A stretch of DNA of 64,000 nucleotides from Siphonodentalium dalli (Eukaryota > Mollusca > Scaphopoda > Gadilida > Siphonodentaliidae). Positions 1-11,100 of the stretch are shown piece by piece. The translations under genes were made by a program, and so were the position numbers. The stretch spans positions 39,501,797 through 39,565,796 of the forward strand of contig CP136061.1 in the NCBI GenBank assembly GCA_032622095.1, in the 5' to 3' direction. How positions within the stretch are numbered: the first letter of the stretch is position 1; each line of letters starts with the position of its first letter. The notes under the pieces were generated by a model that saw only the letters and a list, made by a program, of their open reading frames with translations, was not told the DNA's origin and did no database searches.

Positions 1-287
1 TCTAATCATTATCCACCACATGCCTAATTATATAATTACATTCAGTGTGTTGGATAAATATCAAGATGTTTACAGTATTATTTCCCAAATAAATTGGTGT
101 GTATGCAGGGAAATGCGCAATGCAATAGACCGTCATTGCATCAGTCATCAGCGTACACCATGTACGATTAATTTTCCAAACAATGGTATGTTTGAAAGTT
201 TTGATATCGGGTACCGACTAGTCGACGCAACGCGACTTTTGGACCTCGACTAGTCGACTCTGAAATTCACTAATCGTTTCAACACTA
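1..287. mobile_element. End of a hAT-like element, copy of the one at 48203-49148
   Basis: The first 287 bases are the reverse complement of 48203-48490, with scattered substitutions and the same GTCGACTAGTCGA-rich subterminal block. The end reads ATCGTTTCAACACTAATC, matching the TGTTGAAATGATTAGT terminus of the other copy. The element presumably continues past the left edge. The 77-codon open frame inside also exists in the other copy; nothing about it indicates transposase. Confidence 0.7.
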
Positions 288-785
288 ATCATACTGTGCA
301 TTTATGAATGTAATTTAAATTGTAATTTTATAAATTAAATGCTACATTTTACAAATTTTAAAACAGTCATTTAATTCAATCATCATTATTATGCAGTCTC
401 AAAAGTATAACAAGAATTTTAAAATTTAGCCATAGCCACATTCATCTGCATAATTTTAATACCTGCTGTCCAATTTTCCATTTCCATTATTTGTACGTTT
501 ATCACATCATGACTTCATTATTAAAGATTATATACAAAAAAATTTATATGGACTTCTGTCGTGAAACATGCAACAACCCAAACCCACGCAATATTTCAAT
601 ACCAAAAGTAAACAAAATCTGATCATTCACCACGAGTTACAGATGAACAAGCAAAAAATTTCATCTTATGCCAAGTGTTCTACAAAATTAAATCGTCATC
701 AAACTTTAAATTTTCTATTAGTTGAATATTATTCAAGCTCATGTGAAGGTTAAGAATGCTTCAAGAAGGAAATAAATTCCCTTAC
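288..785. other. AT-rich sequence, SUCLG2-like intron 2
   Basis: Very AT-rich sequence between the transposon end and SUCLG2-like exon 2. I see no further exon of that gene, no inverted repeat and no tandem repeat in it. Confidence 0.5.
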
Positions 786-930
786 TTAGTATACTTGGAA
801 TGCTAGCTGCTTTCTCAACAGAATCAGCAATTTCAAATTTTTGAACAGCAATATCTCCATCTGCCATCAACTGTTTGCTCTGGTATTCTTGTAAATTTAA
901 CCATCTTACTGGAACACCAAGACATCTTTT
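786..930 (-). CDS. SUCLG2: SUCLG2-like exon 2: start of the mature ATP-grasp beta subunit
   Basis: 145 nt on the minus strand, 48 codons plus one base. The 3' splice site is TTATTTACAG|AAAAG and the 5' splice site CTAA|GTAAGG. It reads KRCLGVPVRWLNLQEYQSKQ and then a stretch ending in KAASIPSIL. The LNLQEYQSK block is the diagnostic N-terminal motif of eukaryotic succinyl-CoA ligase beta chains. The presequence cleavage site probably falls just before it. No long open frame marks this exon, so it is easy to miss. Confidence 0.82.
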
Positions 931-3900
931 CTGTAAATAATAAGAAATAAATATACATATTCAGTCCTTCTCTGGAGACAGGAGCAATTGTTCTCGCACC
1001 CGTACACGCTCACAATTTTCAATATAATAATAGTGTCAGCACGATTATTAATTTTGGAGAATATTTCCAATGATCACTATTATTTGGCATTGAGACATAG
1101 AGTGAAATTGCCATCACTATTATTATTTTCAGCATAAATCACCATCCATCACTATTATTAGACCGTCACGATTATTAGGCACCTGAGAGTATGGTGACTT
1201 TAATGGTTGATTCAAGCACATGGCCCCAGAACAAAAAGTTACCAAACCCCAGTAATACTTGATCCTATTAGATCTATAGGATTAAGTAATATTGGCAGTA
1301 GGGTAAATTTTTGTTCCTGTGGATTCAATGTGAAAGAGTACATTTGTAACTTGACATAGGTTATTCCCACAACACTTTATATATATGAGAAAAACCCAAA
1401 CATTGCAACTAATATATTATTACGTGTGCAATTACACCTGTCTTATGAATTGTAAAAGCAAATAAGTGCTATTGTTGTGTTTTCCTCATGGGAAGGATTG
1501 CAGATTAGAATGACACAATTGCATGAACTTATTAATGCTATTGCATGAGTTTGTTGAATTGGAATGGCAAATGTAAATTGGAAACCAAATCTCAAGTTGT
1601 GCCCAGCAACAGTACAAACAAGTGCATACCGGTACATGTATGTCTTATTAACTCATAAAGGAGTGTCACTGTGCCTGGGCAAAATATTGATTTGGATTGA
1701 GCTAAGCTCATAAATCTAAAAAGCCCATAACGATGAGCTGGGAAAAGTAAGTACCCACTAATTACCAAATGTTTGCATGGACAGACAGACCAATAAAAAA
1801 AAACAGGCATATAAAAATTGAAAGTCATTTCGAACGAGATTTCAAACCCTGTGTACCCTTTAGCAGCACATGCTCGCATCAGAGTACATGTACCTCAGAC
1901 ATGTCTAGTGATGCGGACCGGACCACTGCCAAGGCGGTCCAGTCCGGTCCGGTCCACCTATAATAGGCCATATGTTAATGAATTCTCTGTTTTCTCAAAG
2001 TTTTTACTCTGTATAGTACAAACTATAAGGTTACTGAGTTCAGTGCATTGCAATGATTTCATATATGTTAAAACTTACATTGTTTGCCGATTGTATGCAT
2101 CATTGTCTGTCTCTGGTGGGATATGCTGGGAACGATGCACGATAATAGCATTTCTAGTAATGCGAACATACACTAATTCAATGTATTGGACAGATATATA
2201 GCTAGGGCCAGAATGTGTTATAACCAATCTAACATGGCACTCAACTGATCGTATGCATGATTCGTATCATAATTATTTTCATTAAATTTAAATGAAATAA
2301 CTATACTGATAAAAATTATACAAATGTGTACTAATATGACTACTACATTAATATTGGAGTCTTGGAGATTGTGATTGCTGATTGTATAGTCCTGACAATT
2401 ACAGTTATATACCTAAGTACAACTATACTATTGGATTAATGTGACTGTCTTGTGTATGTACTACCCTGCTAGACAAAACAAGTGTCCACTTAACTGCGTG
2501 CGGTTAGCGTTGCCACCACGGCCGAAATGCAACTACACCACAGTTCCACCGGCTAAATACAGTTGGGCCGCGGTGTAATCGCCATTTGGCATGGTGTAGT
2601 TGCCATGGTGTACTTTCATCAAACTGAAAAAAGACAATACATATCAAAAATCTAACCATGGTGTACATGCCATTCGACCGTGAGGGTAGTTGCCTTTCGC
2701 CAAGTTTCGGCAACAGTGAATTTGCCGTTTGGTCGCAGTGTACTTGCCGTTCGGCCGCGGTGTTCAACTGCAGTTACAAACTCTGACACCGCGGCCGAAC
2801 GGCAAATACACCGCGGTGCCAATGGACACTTGTTTTGTCCAGCTGGGTATGTAATGTGGTTTGCATGTTTCTTCGATAATTATAACTGTGAAAAACAATA
2901 GAATACTCGATTCGATATCCATCCAAATTGATTAGTTAATGCCATGTTACACTGTTTATGACAAATAGTTCATACGCATTCAGTTGCATGTTTGTCGCAT
3001 TGATAGGGTGCTACATAGTGTTGGCCAGTGTTACACTAACACATTTTAAGGAAAGTGACATGTACAAAGTATCTATACATTGTTTTCGTGGCATCAAACG
3101 TTTAATAGATATTAACCACTTGAATGTGTCAATACATCGTTGCTAATTGATATGACGGCAAATACGCAATAATATTCGCGATAGTTTATTATAACTGAAG
3201 TAAAATAGTGGACCGGACCAGAGAGTACCGGACCGGCGGCAAAAAGCGGTCCGGTCCAGTGACACCCAGTGACACCCAGTCACTAGACATGTCGCGCATA
3301 ATATCTTTGCTGTCATCTTCAACCTTGAACTAATATTGATACATGTACATGTATCTCCAATTCTTATTCGAGCATTGAAATGTGAGGGTTGTAAATTTAT
3401 TGGTCCCATAGAAGGCAAAATCAAGCCTACATTTATTGGGTTAACCAACCCAGAAAACTAGAGGTGTGACTGTCCCAATTGGACTAAGATTACCCCCCCC
3501 CCCTCCACAGTTCAATTAAGGGCAGTCAAAAAACATAAGAAATACAAGCTCGGACAAAATTATGCATGTTACGAAAAACTTTCTAAGTTGAAAAAGGGGG
3601 ATAACTCCACTTAGATCAAGCTCATAATCGCAGATGCACAGGTTCGCATCTAGTGGAATATATCTGTGCCAGCTTTTAAACAAATTAACAGGAAAATGTA
3701 GGAATATAAGCTCGGACAAAATTAGACGGGGAAATGTCATGAGATTGCCAAAACTTTAACCTACAAGATAACAGTCTGTGCCTTTCCATGCGCAATTAAT
3801 ATCCTAGTGGATTCGTAAGGTGCTGAAAATTTTGCATATTGCCCCCTTGATGATGAGATATGACTGCAAGAATAAACATATTGACAACTAAACAAAGTGA

Positions 3901-5021
3901 GGATGGAAAGATGCAGACAGTAATCTCATACAGTACGGTAGGTATAACTTTCCAGCATAGTTAACTCAATCTGCAAATCCTACGAAAGACTACCGGTACA
4001 TCTCTTGCGAAAATTGAAGAGGTGCATGTTGTCATGAAGGACCACCCCACCACACCAAGTCGACATTGGCCTCCATAGTTTTTATGGGAGGCCCTTTTAC
4101 ATTTATTATTTATTTGCACTTAAGCGCAAGTATTTGTGCTTAATCGTAAATCATTTGCGATTAAGCTTAAAATTTAAATCATTTGTGCTTATCTGTATCT
4201 GTATATATATGTATTACAGAGCAGGAACCAATTCTGGTTGTAGACGCACCGGTCCAGGTGCTACCATGGCCGAGTAACTTTATAACCCTGTGGTGACTCC
4301 AATAGCGTTCTTTAACATGTACACGACTAGCACACACTGAGGCGTGTACACGGGTCAGCCATTCATGTCCGTGCCCGATCGGACAGCGTACTGTACCCAC
4401 GACAACATACATGGACAAGTGTTGTAATAGGGGGAAGTCGGCATTTTGCATTCGGATCCTTATATTCAGTAATCTCGAATGAGACTTTTCAGCCTGACAA
4501 ACTTGGTATCTGACCGAGTTCTGATATTTGTCAGAATACCCAGACCAGGTTGCGATCCGTGGTCCGCTAGCACGAGATACCAGTATGCTACCTCTCGGCT
4601 ACCGCACTTTGTAAAAGTTTGTTTAGTTGTCAATATGCTTAAGCGCAAATAACGAATAAATGTGAAAATGGCCTCCCGTAAGTATTTAGTAAACGTTATA
4701 TAAAAAAAAATATTTTGTTTTTAAGTTAATTCCGGATTAGTTTTATGTAGAACACCTACACAGAGTATACACATACAACTTTGACATTGAGACTAATTCA
4801 GGAATTTGATGATTCACTGGTCGATAGCCACTTTTCAAGCGCAAAATATTCATGGGCGTCTGTCGAGAAATTGGCTCGAACTCCTGGTGTTTCTTCCTTG
4901 GTGGATGGAGATGCCATGTGTTTAATGCTATGTTGTGACGCTAATTATTTACATGTTTGGAACAGAGTTTCAACAGAGTAGCCGGAACAAAAGCTGCACG
5001 AATTGAGCTGACGGCAGACAT
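786..5021 (-). CDS. SUCLG2: SUCLG2-like succinate-CoA ligase beta subunit, 5' part (exons 1-2, partial gene)
   Basis: Join on the minus strand: 5021-4953 and 930-786, continuing beyond the left edge. The product would be the beta subunit of mitochondrial succinyl-CoA synthetase, which converts succinyl-CoA to succinate with nucleotide triphosphate formation in the TCA cycle. Exon 1 encodes a short basic, hydroxylated presequence (MSAVSSIRAAFVPATLLKLC), typical of a matrix import signal. Exon 2 encodes VRWLNLQEYQSKQLMADGD, the conserved start of the ATP-grasp beta-subunit fold. The LNLQEYQSK form resembles the GDP-forming (SUCLG2) type rather than SUCLA2. The splice phase is 0 across the 4.0 kb intron. 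Seen: the two exons, consensus splice sites and the motif. Family assignment is from recalled conservation. Only about 71 residues are visible, so the paralogue call could change. Confidence 0.8.
1906..3285. mobile_element. Non-autonomous hAT-like transposon (1380 bp), TSD GACATGTC
   Basis: An 8-base direct repeat GACATGTC lies at 1898-1905 and 3286-3293. The termini are TAGTGATGCGGACCGG at the left and CACCCAGTCACTA at the right. The subterminal regions are packed with GGTCCGGTCC motifs in both orientations. 8-base duplications with TA(G/A)-type ends are characteristic of the hAT superfamily. No transposase reading frame is visible. It sits in the first intron of the SUCLG2-like gene and itself contains the palindromic element at 2462-2849. 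Confidence 0.82.
2462..2849. mobile_element. Palindromic MITE nested in the hAT-like element
   Basis: Inverted ends read TACCCTGCTAGACAAAACAA at the left and the matching complement ending CCAGCTGGGTA at the right. The TGGACACTTGTTTTGTC block is shared by both ends. The interior repeats a short GGTGTA(G/A)TTGCC / CGGCCGAA motif in both orientations. It has no coding capacity. Presence inside 1906-3285 shows it inserted later. Confidence 0.65.
3430..3760. repeat. Fragment of the GTCCGAGCTT-type tandem repeat
   Basis: Contains GAGGTGTGACTGTCCCAATTGG and then two reverse-oriented partial units (AAGCTCGGACAAAATTATGC, AAGGGGGATAACTCC). These match the array at 17100-17740 on the opposite strand. 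It is a truncated, inverted copy of that repeat. Confidence 0.6.
4086..4677. mobile_element. MITE with GGGAGGCC inverted ends, containing a tRNA-like segment
   Basis: The left end GGGAGGCCCTTTTACATTTA and the right end TAAATGTGAAAATGGCCTCCC are inverted copies. Each is followed inward by an AAGCGCAA motif. The interior includes the tRNA-like stretch listed separately. No protein-coding capacity is seen. Confidence 0.55.
4535..4606 (-). ncRNA. Possible tRNA-derived SINE head (pol III promoter-like)
   Basis: On the minus strand the sequence has GTAGCCGAGAGGTAGC, resembling a Ser/Leu-type tRNA A box. About 40 bases on is GGATCGCAACC, an imperfect B box (consensus GGTTCRANYCC). It does not fold as a clean tRNA by eye and the anticodon arm cannot be assigned. 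A tRNA-related SINE fragment is more likely than a tRNA gene. Confidence 0.3.
4953..5021 (-). CDS. SUCLG2: SUCLG2-like exon 1: start codon and mitochondrial presequence
   Basis: 23 codons read from the ATG at 5021-5019 on the minus strand, with A at -3 (CGAAAATGT). The peptide has Arg8, Lys18 and Lys22, many Ser/Ala/Leu and no acidic residues, as expected for an amphipathic matrix presequence. The 5' splice site CAT|GTAAAT follows at 4952. A CGCGAGA motif on the plus strand (5060-5066) lies just upstream, in what should be the promoter or 5' UTR. Confidence 0.72.
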
Positions 5022-7238
5022 TTTCGATCTCGTGGGAAAGAACACGTTGGGCGATAAAACGCGAGAAAGTTGGCCAGAAACCTATTCACTTTTTTTCACA
5101 ATATAGTTCATAGTGGAATGACAATTTTAAGATTAAATAAGACATTTGAATAAATAAATTTTATTAGGATATATTAAACAAGTGTTGTTACTTATTGTTA
5201 TTACTAACTTATTGGTGTAGATACTGATTGAATACATAATGTCATATATATCACTACGCACAAAAATATCCGCCGACATTTTTCCATCCTGGTTCTTGTA
5301 AAATCGCCCGTACGAAAACATCAAGAAAGGTTTGACAATAGCTACACGTGTTTGTTGAGTTTTCTGTTGAAAGTCAATGTTGAGTTTATTTGACCAGCGA
5401 TCAACTTTTAAAACCACTGTACCGACCAAAGACACTAAATAACATGTTGTTATGTTTCATATCAAATAAAAGAAAATGGCGACCAGTTGTTAGTTTTGTT
5501 TATCTGATTCTTTTATTGTATTTGCAACTAAAATTGGATTTTTTTTAGAACTTTTGGGACTGGGGAAAAAAAGGAAATTCCAATTTCCAAATCAAAATAC
5601 TGTACAGTCTTGTGTACCTGGTACACGTACTACCCGTATGCGATAGCGACCAAATTATTTTATAGGGAGAAAGTTGTGATGGATCATCATCATGTCTGGG
5701 TGATTGAATTTTATTATTAGACAGATCAGACTCTAAATTGAATATTATTCTCAGTAAACTGGTAAATAAATATTCTGTACAATTCAAAAGAAATCAGAAT
5801 TAATTTTCTTGTTAAATATTGGTTGAGAGATAATCATCCACTTATATTTATAAATATACAGATAAATGAGATAATTATAGAATATTCACTAATAATTCAG
5901 TTTAGAGTGACTCCCCTTATCCAAGATGCAGGCAATGAAAGACCAATCAATCTAATACAGATCAATCAAGTTCACCTAGATAGCAAATCACGCCAAATAT
6001 AACACCAAATAATTTTTCTCGGAAATATTAGTGTGATTCACTGTGAACCAATTCAACACCATTTTTAAAGATTCAGTTTCATCAATTACTAGCTCAGTGT
6101 ACGTATGTAGCTGAAGTACCCAGGTGTTGCTCAGGTAATAATTCACGAGTAAATTATTAGTGCCCCTTCAATTAATTATTAGTCCCCTGAGGTAAACATC
6201 AAATATTGCATGACACTCTCCAGATAAATTTACCTCTTTTAAGTTGACTATAGCACCTCTTTATGTCATCTGTAGTCAATGAGACCTATCCCTTGACACT
6301 CCCTGTGTCAAATTACCTCTGCGTGTCAATTTTCCCACATACATGTATCTTCTGAGCTGTTGATATAATTTATTAGTTTATTAGTCCCCCATTTAAGTCG
6401 TTTAAGGTTAAAGGTTCCTATCCCATGATATTCCCCTGGTCAGGTTGCCCCTGTGTACTAATGTTCCTAATTTAAAAATTATTTGGTGGTGATCGGAGCC
6501 AACAGGTATTTGAATAGTTTCTAATCTATTGATCTATTTATATTCCATTGGTTATATACATGTATACCGGTATATGTACATGTATGTATAATTAGATCCT
6601 TAACCCTCAAATTCAAACTTTGTAAATTAGCTAGGCTTCTGGGAAATTATGTCATGTCTGACCCATGACAAACTCAAAGTAACCTTTAAAAATACATAAC
6701 GAATGCACGGTAGGCATCTATAGTTGCTAACCAATAAAGATGTTTCAGTTAGAATACAGTCCGGTACCACAGATCAACCGCTTTCATCAAGGTTAGATGG
6801 TTTGACCGCAGTGGACAGGTGGTATTAATACTGGGGTCCTGACCAGCCTGTAACCTCTTTAAAGGGGTCAATTACATTTACATAGCTGTATGTACATGTA
6901 CCATACTATGCGAGACCAAATTCACATTTATTAATTGCATTGAAAACTTTAATGTTTTTATGTGAGGATCCCTATTGGAAACTCGCATATATAAGATAAT
7001 ACATTGGCACAGAGTTTTCGCAAAATTTCAGGAAGCACCATTCATGGATGGGTTAAGTCTTTCTGCTGTACATATTTGCCATATAAAAGTATGGGTATTT
7101 GAGATAAACATTACTGTACAATGTACATGTATTCTTTCTCTGGTATCTACATGTACAATGCCAGTAAAATGTAGCAATATTTCTTTATATGTATGTCATA
7201 GCTCTTGACAAAAATGTCACTCAGAGTAGTACATGTAT
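5022..7238. promoter_or_regulatory. Divergent upstream region between SUCLG2-like and DMTF1-like genes
   Basis: The two start codons are 2.7 kb apart and point away from each other. Candidate elements are CGCGAGA at 5060-5066, CACGTG at 5345-5350, and AAAATGGCGAC at 5473-5483 (YY1-like, often near start sites). An untranslated DMTF1 first exon should lie somewhere here, because the coding exon at 7687 begins with an acceptor; I could not place it. A TTAA-MITE end fragment covers 6979-7052. The rest is AT-rich with no recognisable exon. Confidence 0.4.
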
Positions 7239-7680
7239 AGAAGTGGTATACAACAATACCAGTATGTATTCAATGGCTGGGATTCTGTTGAATACACGTG
7301 TCTGACATTAACAGGTGTGGAAGTAATAGACAGAACACAATGCACATCTTAATCGAGAATCTTTTATCAAGGGTATATTATATACATGTACATGTATAAC
7401 GAAAGCAGAGCTTAAGTGAAATGTGACTATTCGCCATCAGCAATGAGTTCGATAAAATATTCTAGATTATGAGATCAAATTGTGTTCGTTATTTATTCCA
7501 CACCCTTGCGTCAGCGTCAGATTTGCCAAATGGTGATTTAAGTCTGAGGAAAAACCGGTAATTATCTGTGCTCTCCCAAAGCAGATCGTTGACATTATGT
7601 ATACAACACTATTCAATGGCTGGTATTCCATTGAATACACCTGTCTCATGCCAACAGGTGTGGAACAATATGTTATATAT
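7239..7680. repeat. Direct duplication around a CAATGGCTGG...GAATACAC segment
   Basis: About 90 bases at 7239-7330 (ATTCAATGGCTGGGATTCTG) recur at 7595-7680 with substitutions, just upstream of the first DMTF1 coding exon. Because it is a repeat, the in-frame ATGs at 7568 and 7618 are unlikely to be the true start. Confidence 0.5.
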
Positions 7681-7696
7681 TTCCAGGGCTCCAGGA

Positions 7697-8129
7697 ATGG
7701 AGCATCTATATGCTATAAATGTGGGATCTGCAGAGAATCCTCTTCAACATATCAAAACAGGGGATGTCGAAAACAGCGAACATCTGTATGCTATAAACGT
7801 GGGATCTGTAGATAATCAACTTCAACATATCAAAACAGTGGACATCGAAAACAGCGAACATCTGTATGCTTTAAATGTGGATAATCAACTTCAACATGTC
7901 AAAACGGGGGAAGTCGAAAACAGCGCAAATGTTGTGGAACACCTACAGCCTCTGAAGACAGATGGCAAGATCATAAGCACTGGTGGATTTATTAACGCGA
8001 CCGATGCCGGTGAAGTTATTAATTTCACAGGATTGGACCCGAGTGTATTAAAAGTGAAGGGAGAGACCGATGCAGCAGGTTCAGTTGTCCTGACAGTGAA
8101 TCCTATAACAGATACAGCAAACTCATATG
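7697..8129 (+). CDS. DMTF1: DMTF1 exon 1 (coding): N-terminal triple repeat
   Basis: The acceptor TATATTTCCAG at 7676-7686 is followed 10 bases later by ATG with G at -3 and G at +4. Residues 2-27, 28-53 and 54-76 are three tandem copies of an EHLYAINVGS...LQHIKT..(V/I)ENS unit; the third is three residues shorter. The rest is acidic and Gly/Thr-rich. The donor is CATATG|GTATGC, phase 1. A TTAA MITE begins only 8 bases into the intron. An upstream in-frame ATG cannot be excluded, but it lies in repeat sequence. Confidence 0.78.
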
Positions 8130-11100
8130 GTATGCATTAACCCTTTGAGTGCCAGGAGCCGATCTCATCGGCCCTAATTTTCGGTCTGTAAATTTTTTTT
8201 ATATATTTTTTTGTTTTTGGGGTGAATTTTTTTGGGAATGCTTAAGCATGCTATAGCAAATTTAAAAACAAACTGGGTAATTCCTTAGGGGCATGTTATA
8301 ACTCAAAACTATCACCAAGTATTCATAGTAATAATTTTGATGCCCATGAAAAACGTAAGATTCCCTGGCACTAAACCTACAAAATAAGTCTGTTAAAGAA
8401 TATAAGAAAAAAATAATAAACTTGTAAATAATTGTAAAAAATAATAACAAATAATGAAAAATTGTTAGGCCAATGCATTCTCTTATATATGCGAGGCGAC
8501 CTATTGTCGACTCGCATATATAAGAGAATGCATTGGCACAGGGTATATGGGTTGATACAAAAATCGGACCTGGCACTCAAAGGGTTAAAGATGCTCAATC
8601 CAAAGTAACGCTCCTAAATTACTATTTCTTTGGCCTCGGGGTAAAAAATATTTGATTAAAGTCTCGGAACCAACCCATCAGAGTTATCAGATATTGATTT
8701 TTTAAATCTATTATTTTTCACCACATGGAATATAACAGATCTTTCCGATGAATGGCAACAAGCCATATTTCCGACTAAATCCTGAAAAGTTACCCATAAT
8801 TCTGCTGTGGTTAAGGAGTCAATTATTTAGGGCATTACTGTAGGTACATGTACCAAGTTAGTGGAATTAAACTTACTTCCATTGTTTGCTCTTTGAAAAT
8901 AATGATTCAACTTTCATCGCTTTGTACTTGGCTTGCTGCCAGGCCTGAGAATAAGGTGGTAAACATGTGCATAATGATATCCCCAGAGGGTGAATTTAGT
9001 GACACTGCTGGCATCACCAAATTCATCCTCTTTGGACCTCATTCTGCAAGACCTAATCTGCTGTGGGAGACCTATATACCCGTATTTAAGTTCCCAGATG
9101 GTGAAAATTGATATGTGCAACCATTGAGAACCTCGATTATGCAATGTGTCATCTGTCAATTTGGGGATATAGAGAAACTAAACTAAATAAAAAATAAAAG
9201 GAATCTTTACGAAGAAGTTTCTAAAGAAACTTATTTGATTATAAAGATACTTTCCAGAGAAGATGAGGACTAAGCAGAATGAGGTCCCCAGAGGGTGAAT
9301 TGAGTGATGCTAGCCTGCTTTGCGAGGTAGCATCACTAAATTCACCTTCTGGGGACCTCATTTGCAAATGTCTGGCACCTTATTCTCACGCCTGCTTGCT
9401 GCATACTGGGGATGTGAGCTTTATGGGTCTTAAAAAAGGCCCCTCCCAAGCCAAACACAGGACTGTCTTCAGGGCTTGTAACCCCTTCAAATGCAAACTT
9501 ATTACTTCAGTTCAGGACGGAGAAGTCGATGGTTACGATCCAGCAGCTAAGAGAATGAAATTGAGTGATGGTTCGCAGGAGGGCGGACATTGGTATGTTG
9601 CCATACCACAAGCAGGTTAGTGGAATTCAAGAACTTCTCATTAATATATACACAAATGTATAGAACATCTGTATAGTTTGATGAGATATAAGGTTCATTT
9701 TCACCAGTATGATTCAGCAAATGAGGGACCAAGCTTTACCCTGTAACTTTTTGTGGGGGGTATACTGGATTACATGCGTCCGTCTGTGTATCTTAGTATC
9801 CGGGTGCCTGTCCATCCGCTCTTATATCTCAACCATGGGTTATCAGATCTTGATGAAATTTTTTATTCAGATTTGGCATCAGCAGAGCTTTCAACAGAGG
9901 ATTCATGGACATTCACATTTTACGTTCAAAAGTTATGCCTCTTTGTTTTTCTGAAAATGTTGGATATCCGTCCCTCCACTCATATATCTCAACAATGGGT
10001 TGTCGGTTCTCGATGAAATTTGGTATACAGGTTTGTCATCAGGAGGGCTTTCAAAAGAGGGTTGTTCACATTTTCCGTTCTAGAGTTATCTCGCTTTGTT
10101 TAATATCTGAAAATGTTGGATTTCCATCCGTCTGCTCATACATGTATATCTCAGCCATGAGTTATTGAATTCTATTGAAAAGTGGTGTGGAAGTTATCGT
10201 CTGGAGGGCTTTCAAAAGAGGGTTCAGTTATGTTAATTTTTAGTTCAAGAGTTTTCCCTCTTTGTTCATCTGACAATGTAGAATTTTGTCCATCTGCTCA
10301 AACATCTTTTAAAATTTTGATTCCGTCTTAGCCTTGAAATAGTGTGTCTGTCATTTGCAGAATGAGGTCCCCAGAGGGTGAATTTAGTGATGCTACCCTG
10401 CATAGTGGGCTAGCATCACCAAATTCACCCTCTGGGGACCTCATTCTGCAAATGACAGGCACCCTATTTCAAGGCTTGATTGGCACCATGGATGTATCCC
10501 AGCACCCGAGGTGCAACTTCTTGTTCTGACTGTATCAGATGTCGACCACTACACATTCTCTCATTTAACCCTTTCAGTGCCAAGTCCGATTTTTGTATCA
10601 ACCCATATTTCCTTGATCATTTTTCAAATTTATTGATTATAATAATGTGATACATTGATGGAAAGAGCTCTTAGCTCTTTCCATCAATGTATCACATTAT
10701 TATAATCAATAAATTTGAAAAATGATCAAGGAAATATGGGTTGATACAAAAATCGGACTTGGCACTAAAAGGGTTAAGGCCCATTGAATTAAGATTGTTC
10801 TTTGGTGACTGATTTTATTTTGTTCTTTTTATATTTTTCAGATCAGAGACAAATGAAAGTGGTAAGTATGTTATGTTTTGGAATAGTACTGTACCAAAGA
10901 ACTAGGCCTTATTTCATTGCCAGCAACTGGTCAAAAGTAACATACAGGGAATTTGGAATACTCACTCGAAAAGGATAGCTTATCGTTAATTTTCTGAATC
11001 TGGTCTGACTAAGGTTAGCTGTATTTGACTCAATAAAGGGACAGAATGTAGCTCATGTTTCTCCATGTTACTGAGCCCACTCCAAGTCTGAGTTTAGTGT

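Noticed and set aside
20-253. 77-codon frame also present at 48237-48500
   Set aside because: Both are the same end of a hAT-like element; neither extends to a transposase.
4781-4981. 66-codon plus-strand frame
   Set aside because: It is antisense to SUCLG2-like exon 1, which has better codon and splice evidence.
5133-5435. 100-codon minus frame upstream of the SUCLG2-like gene
   Set aside because: No recognisable domain, AT-driven composition, no splice or poly(A) context; left unannotated, though a small lineage-specific gene cannot be excluded.
7568-7696. Upstream in-frame ATG as the DMTF1 start
   Set aside because: The segment is a duplicated repeat (copy at 7239-7330) and a good acceptor at 7686 separates it from the chosen ATG.
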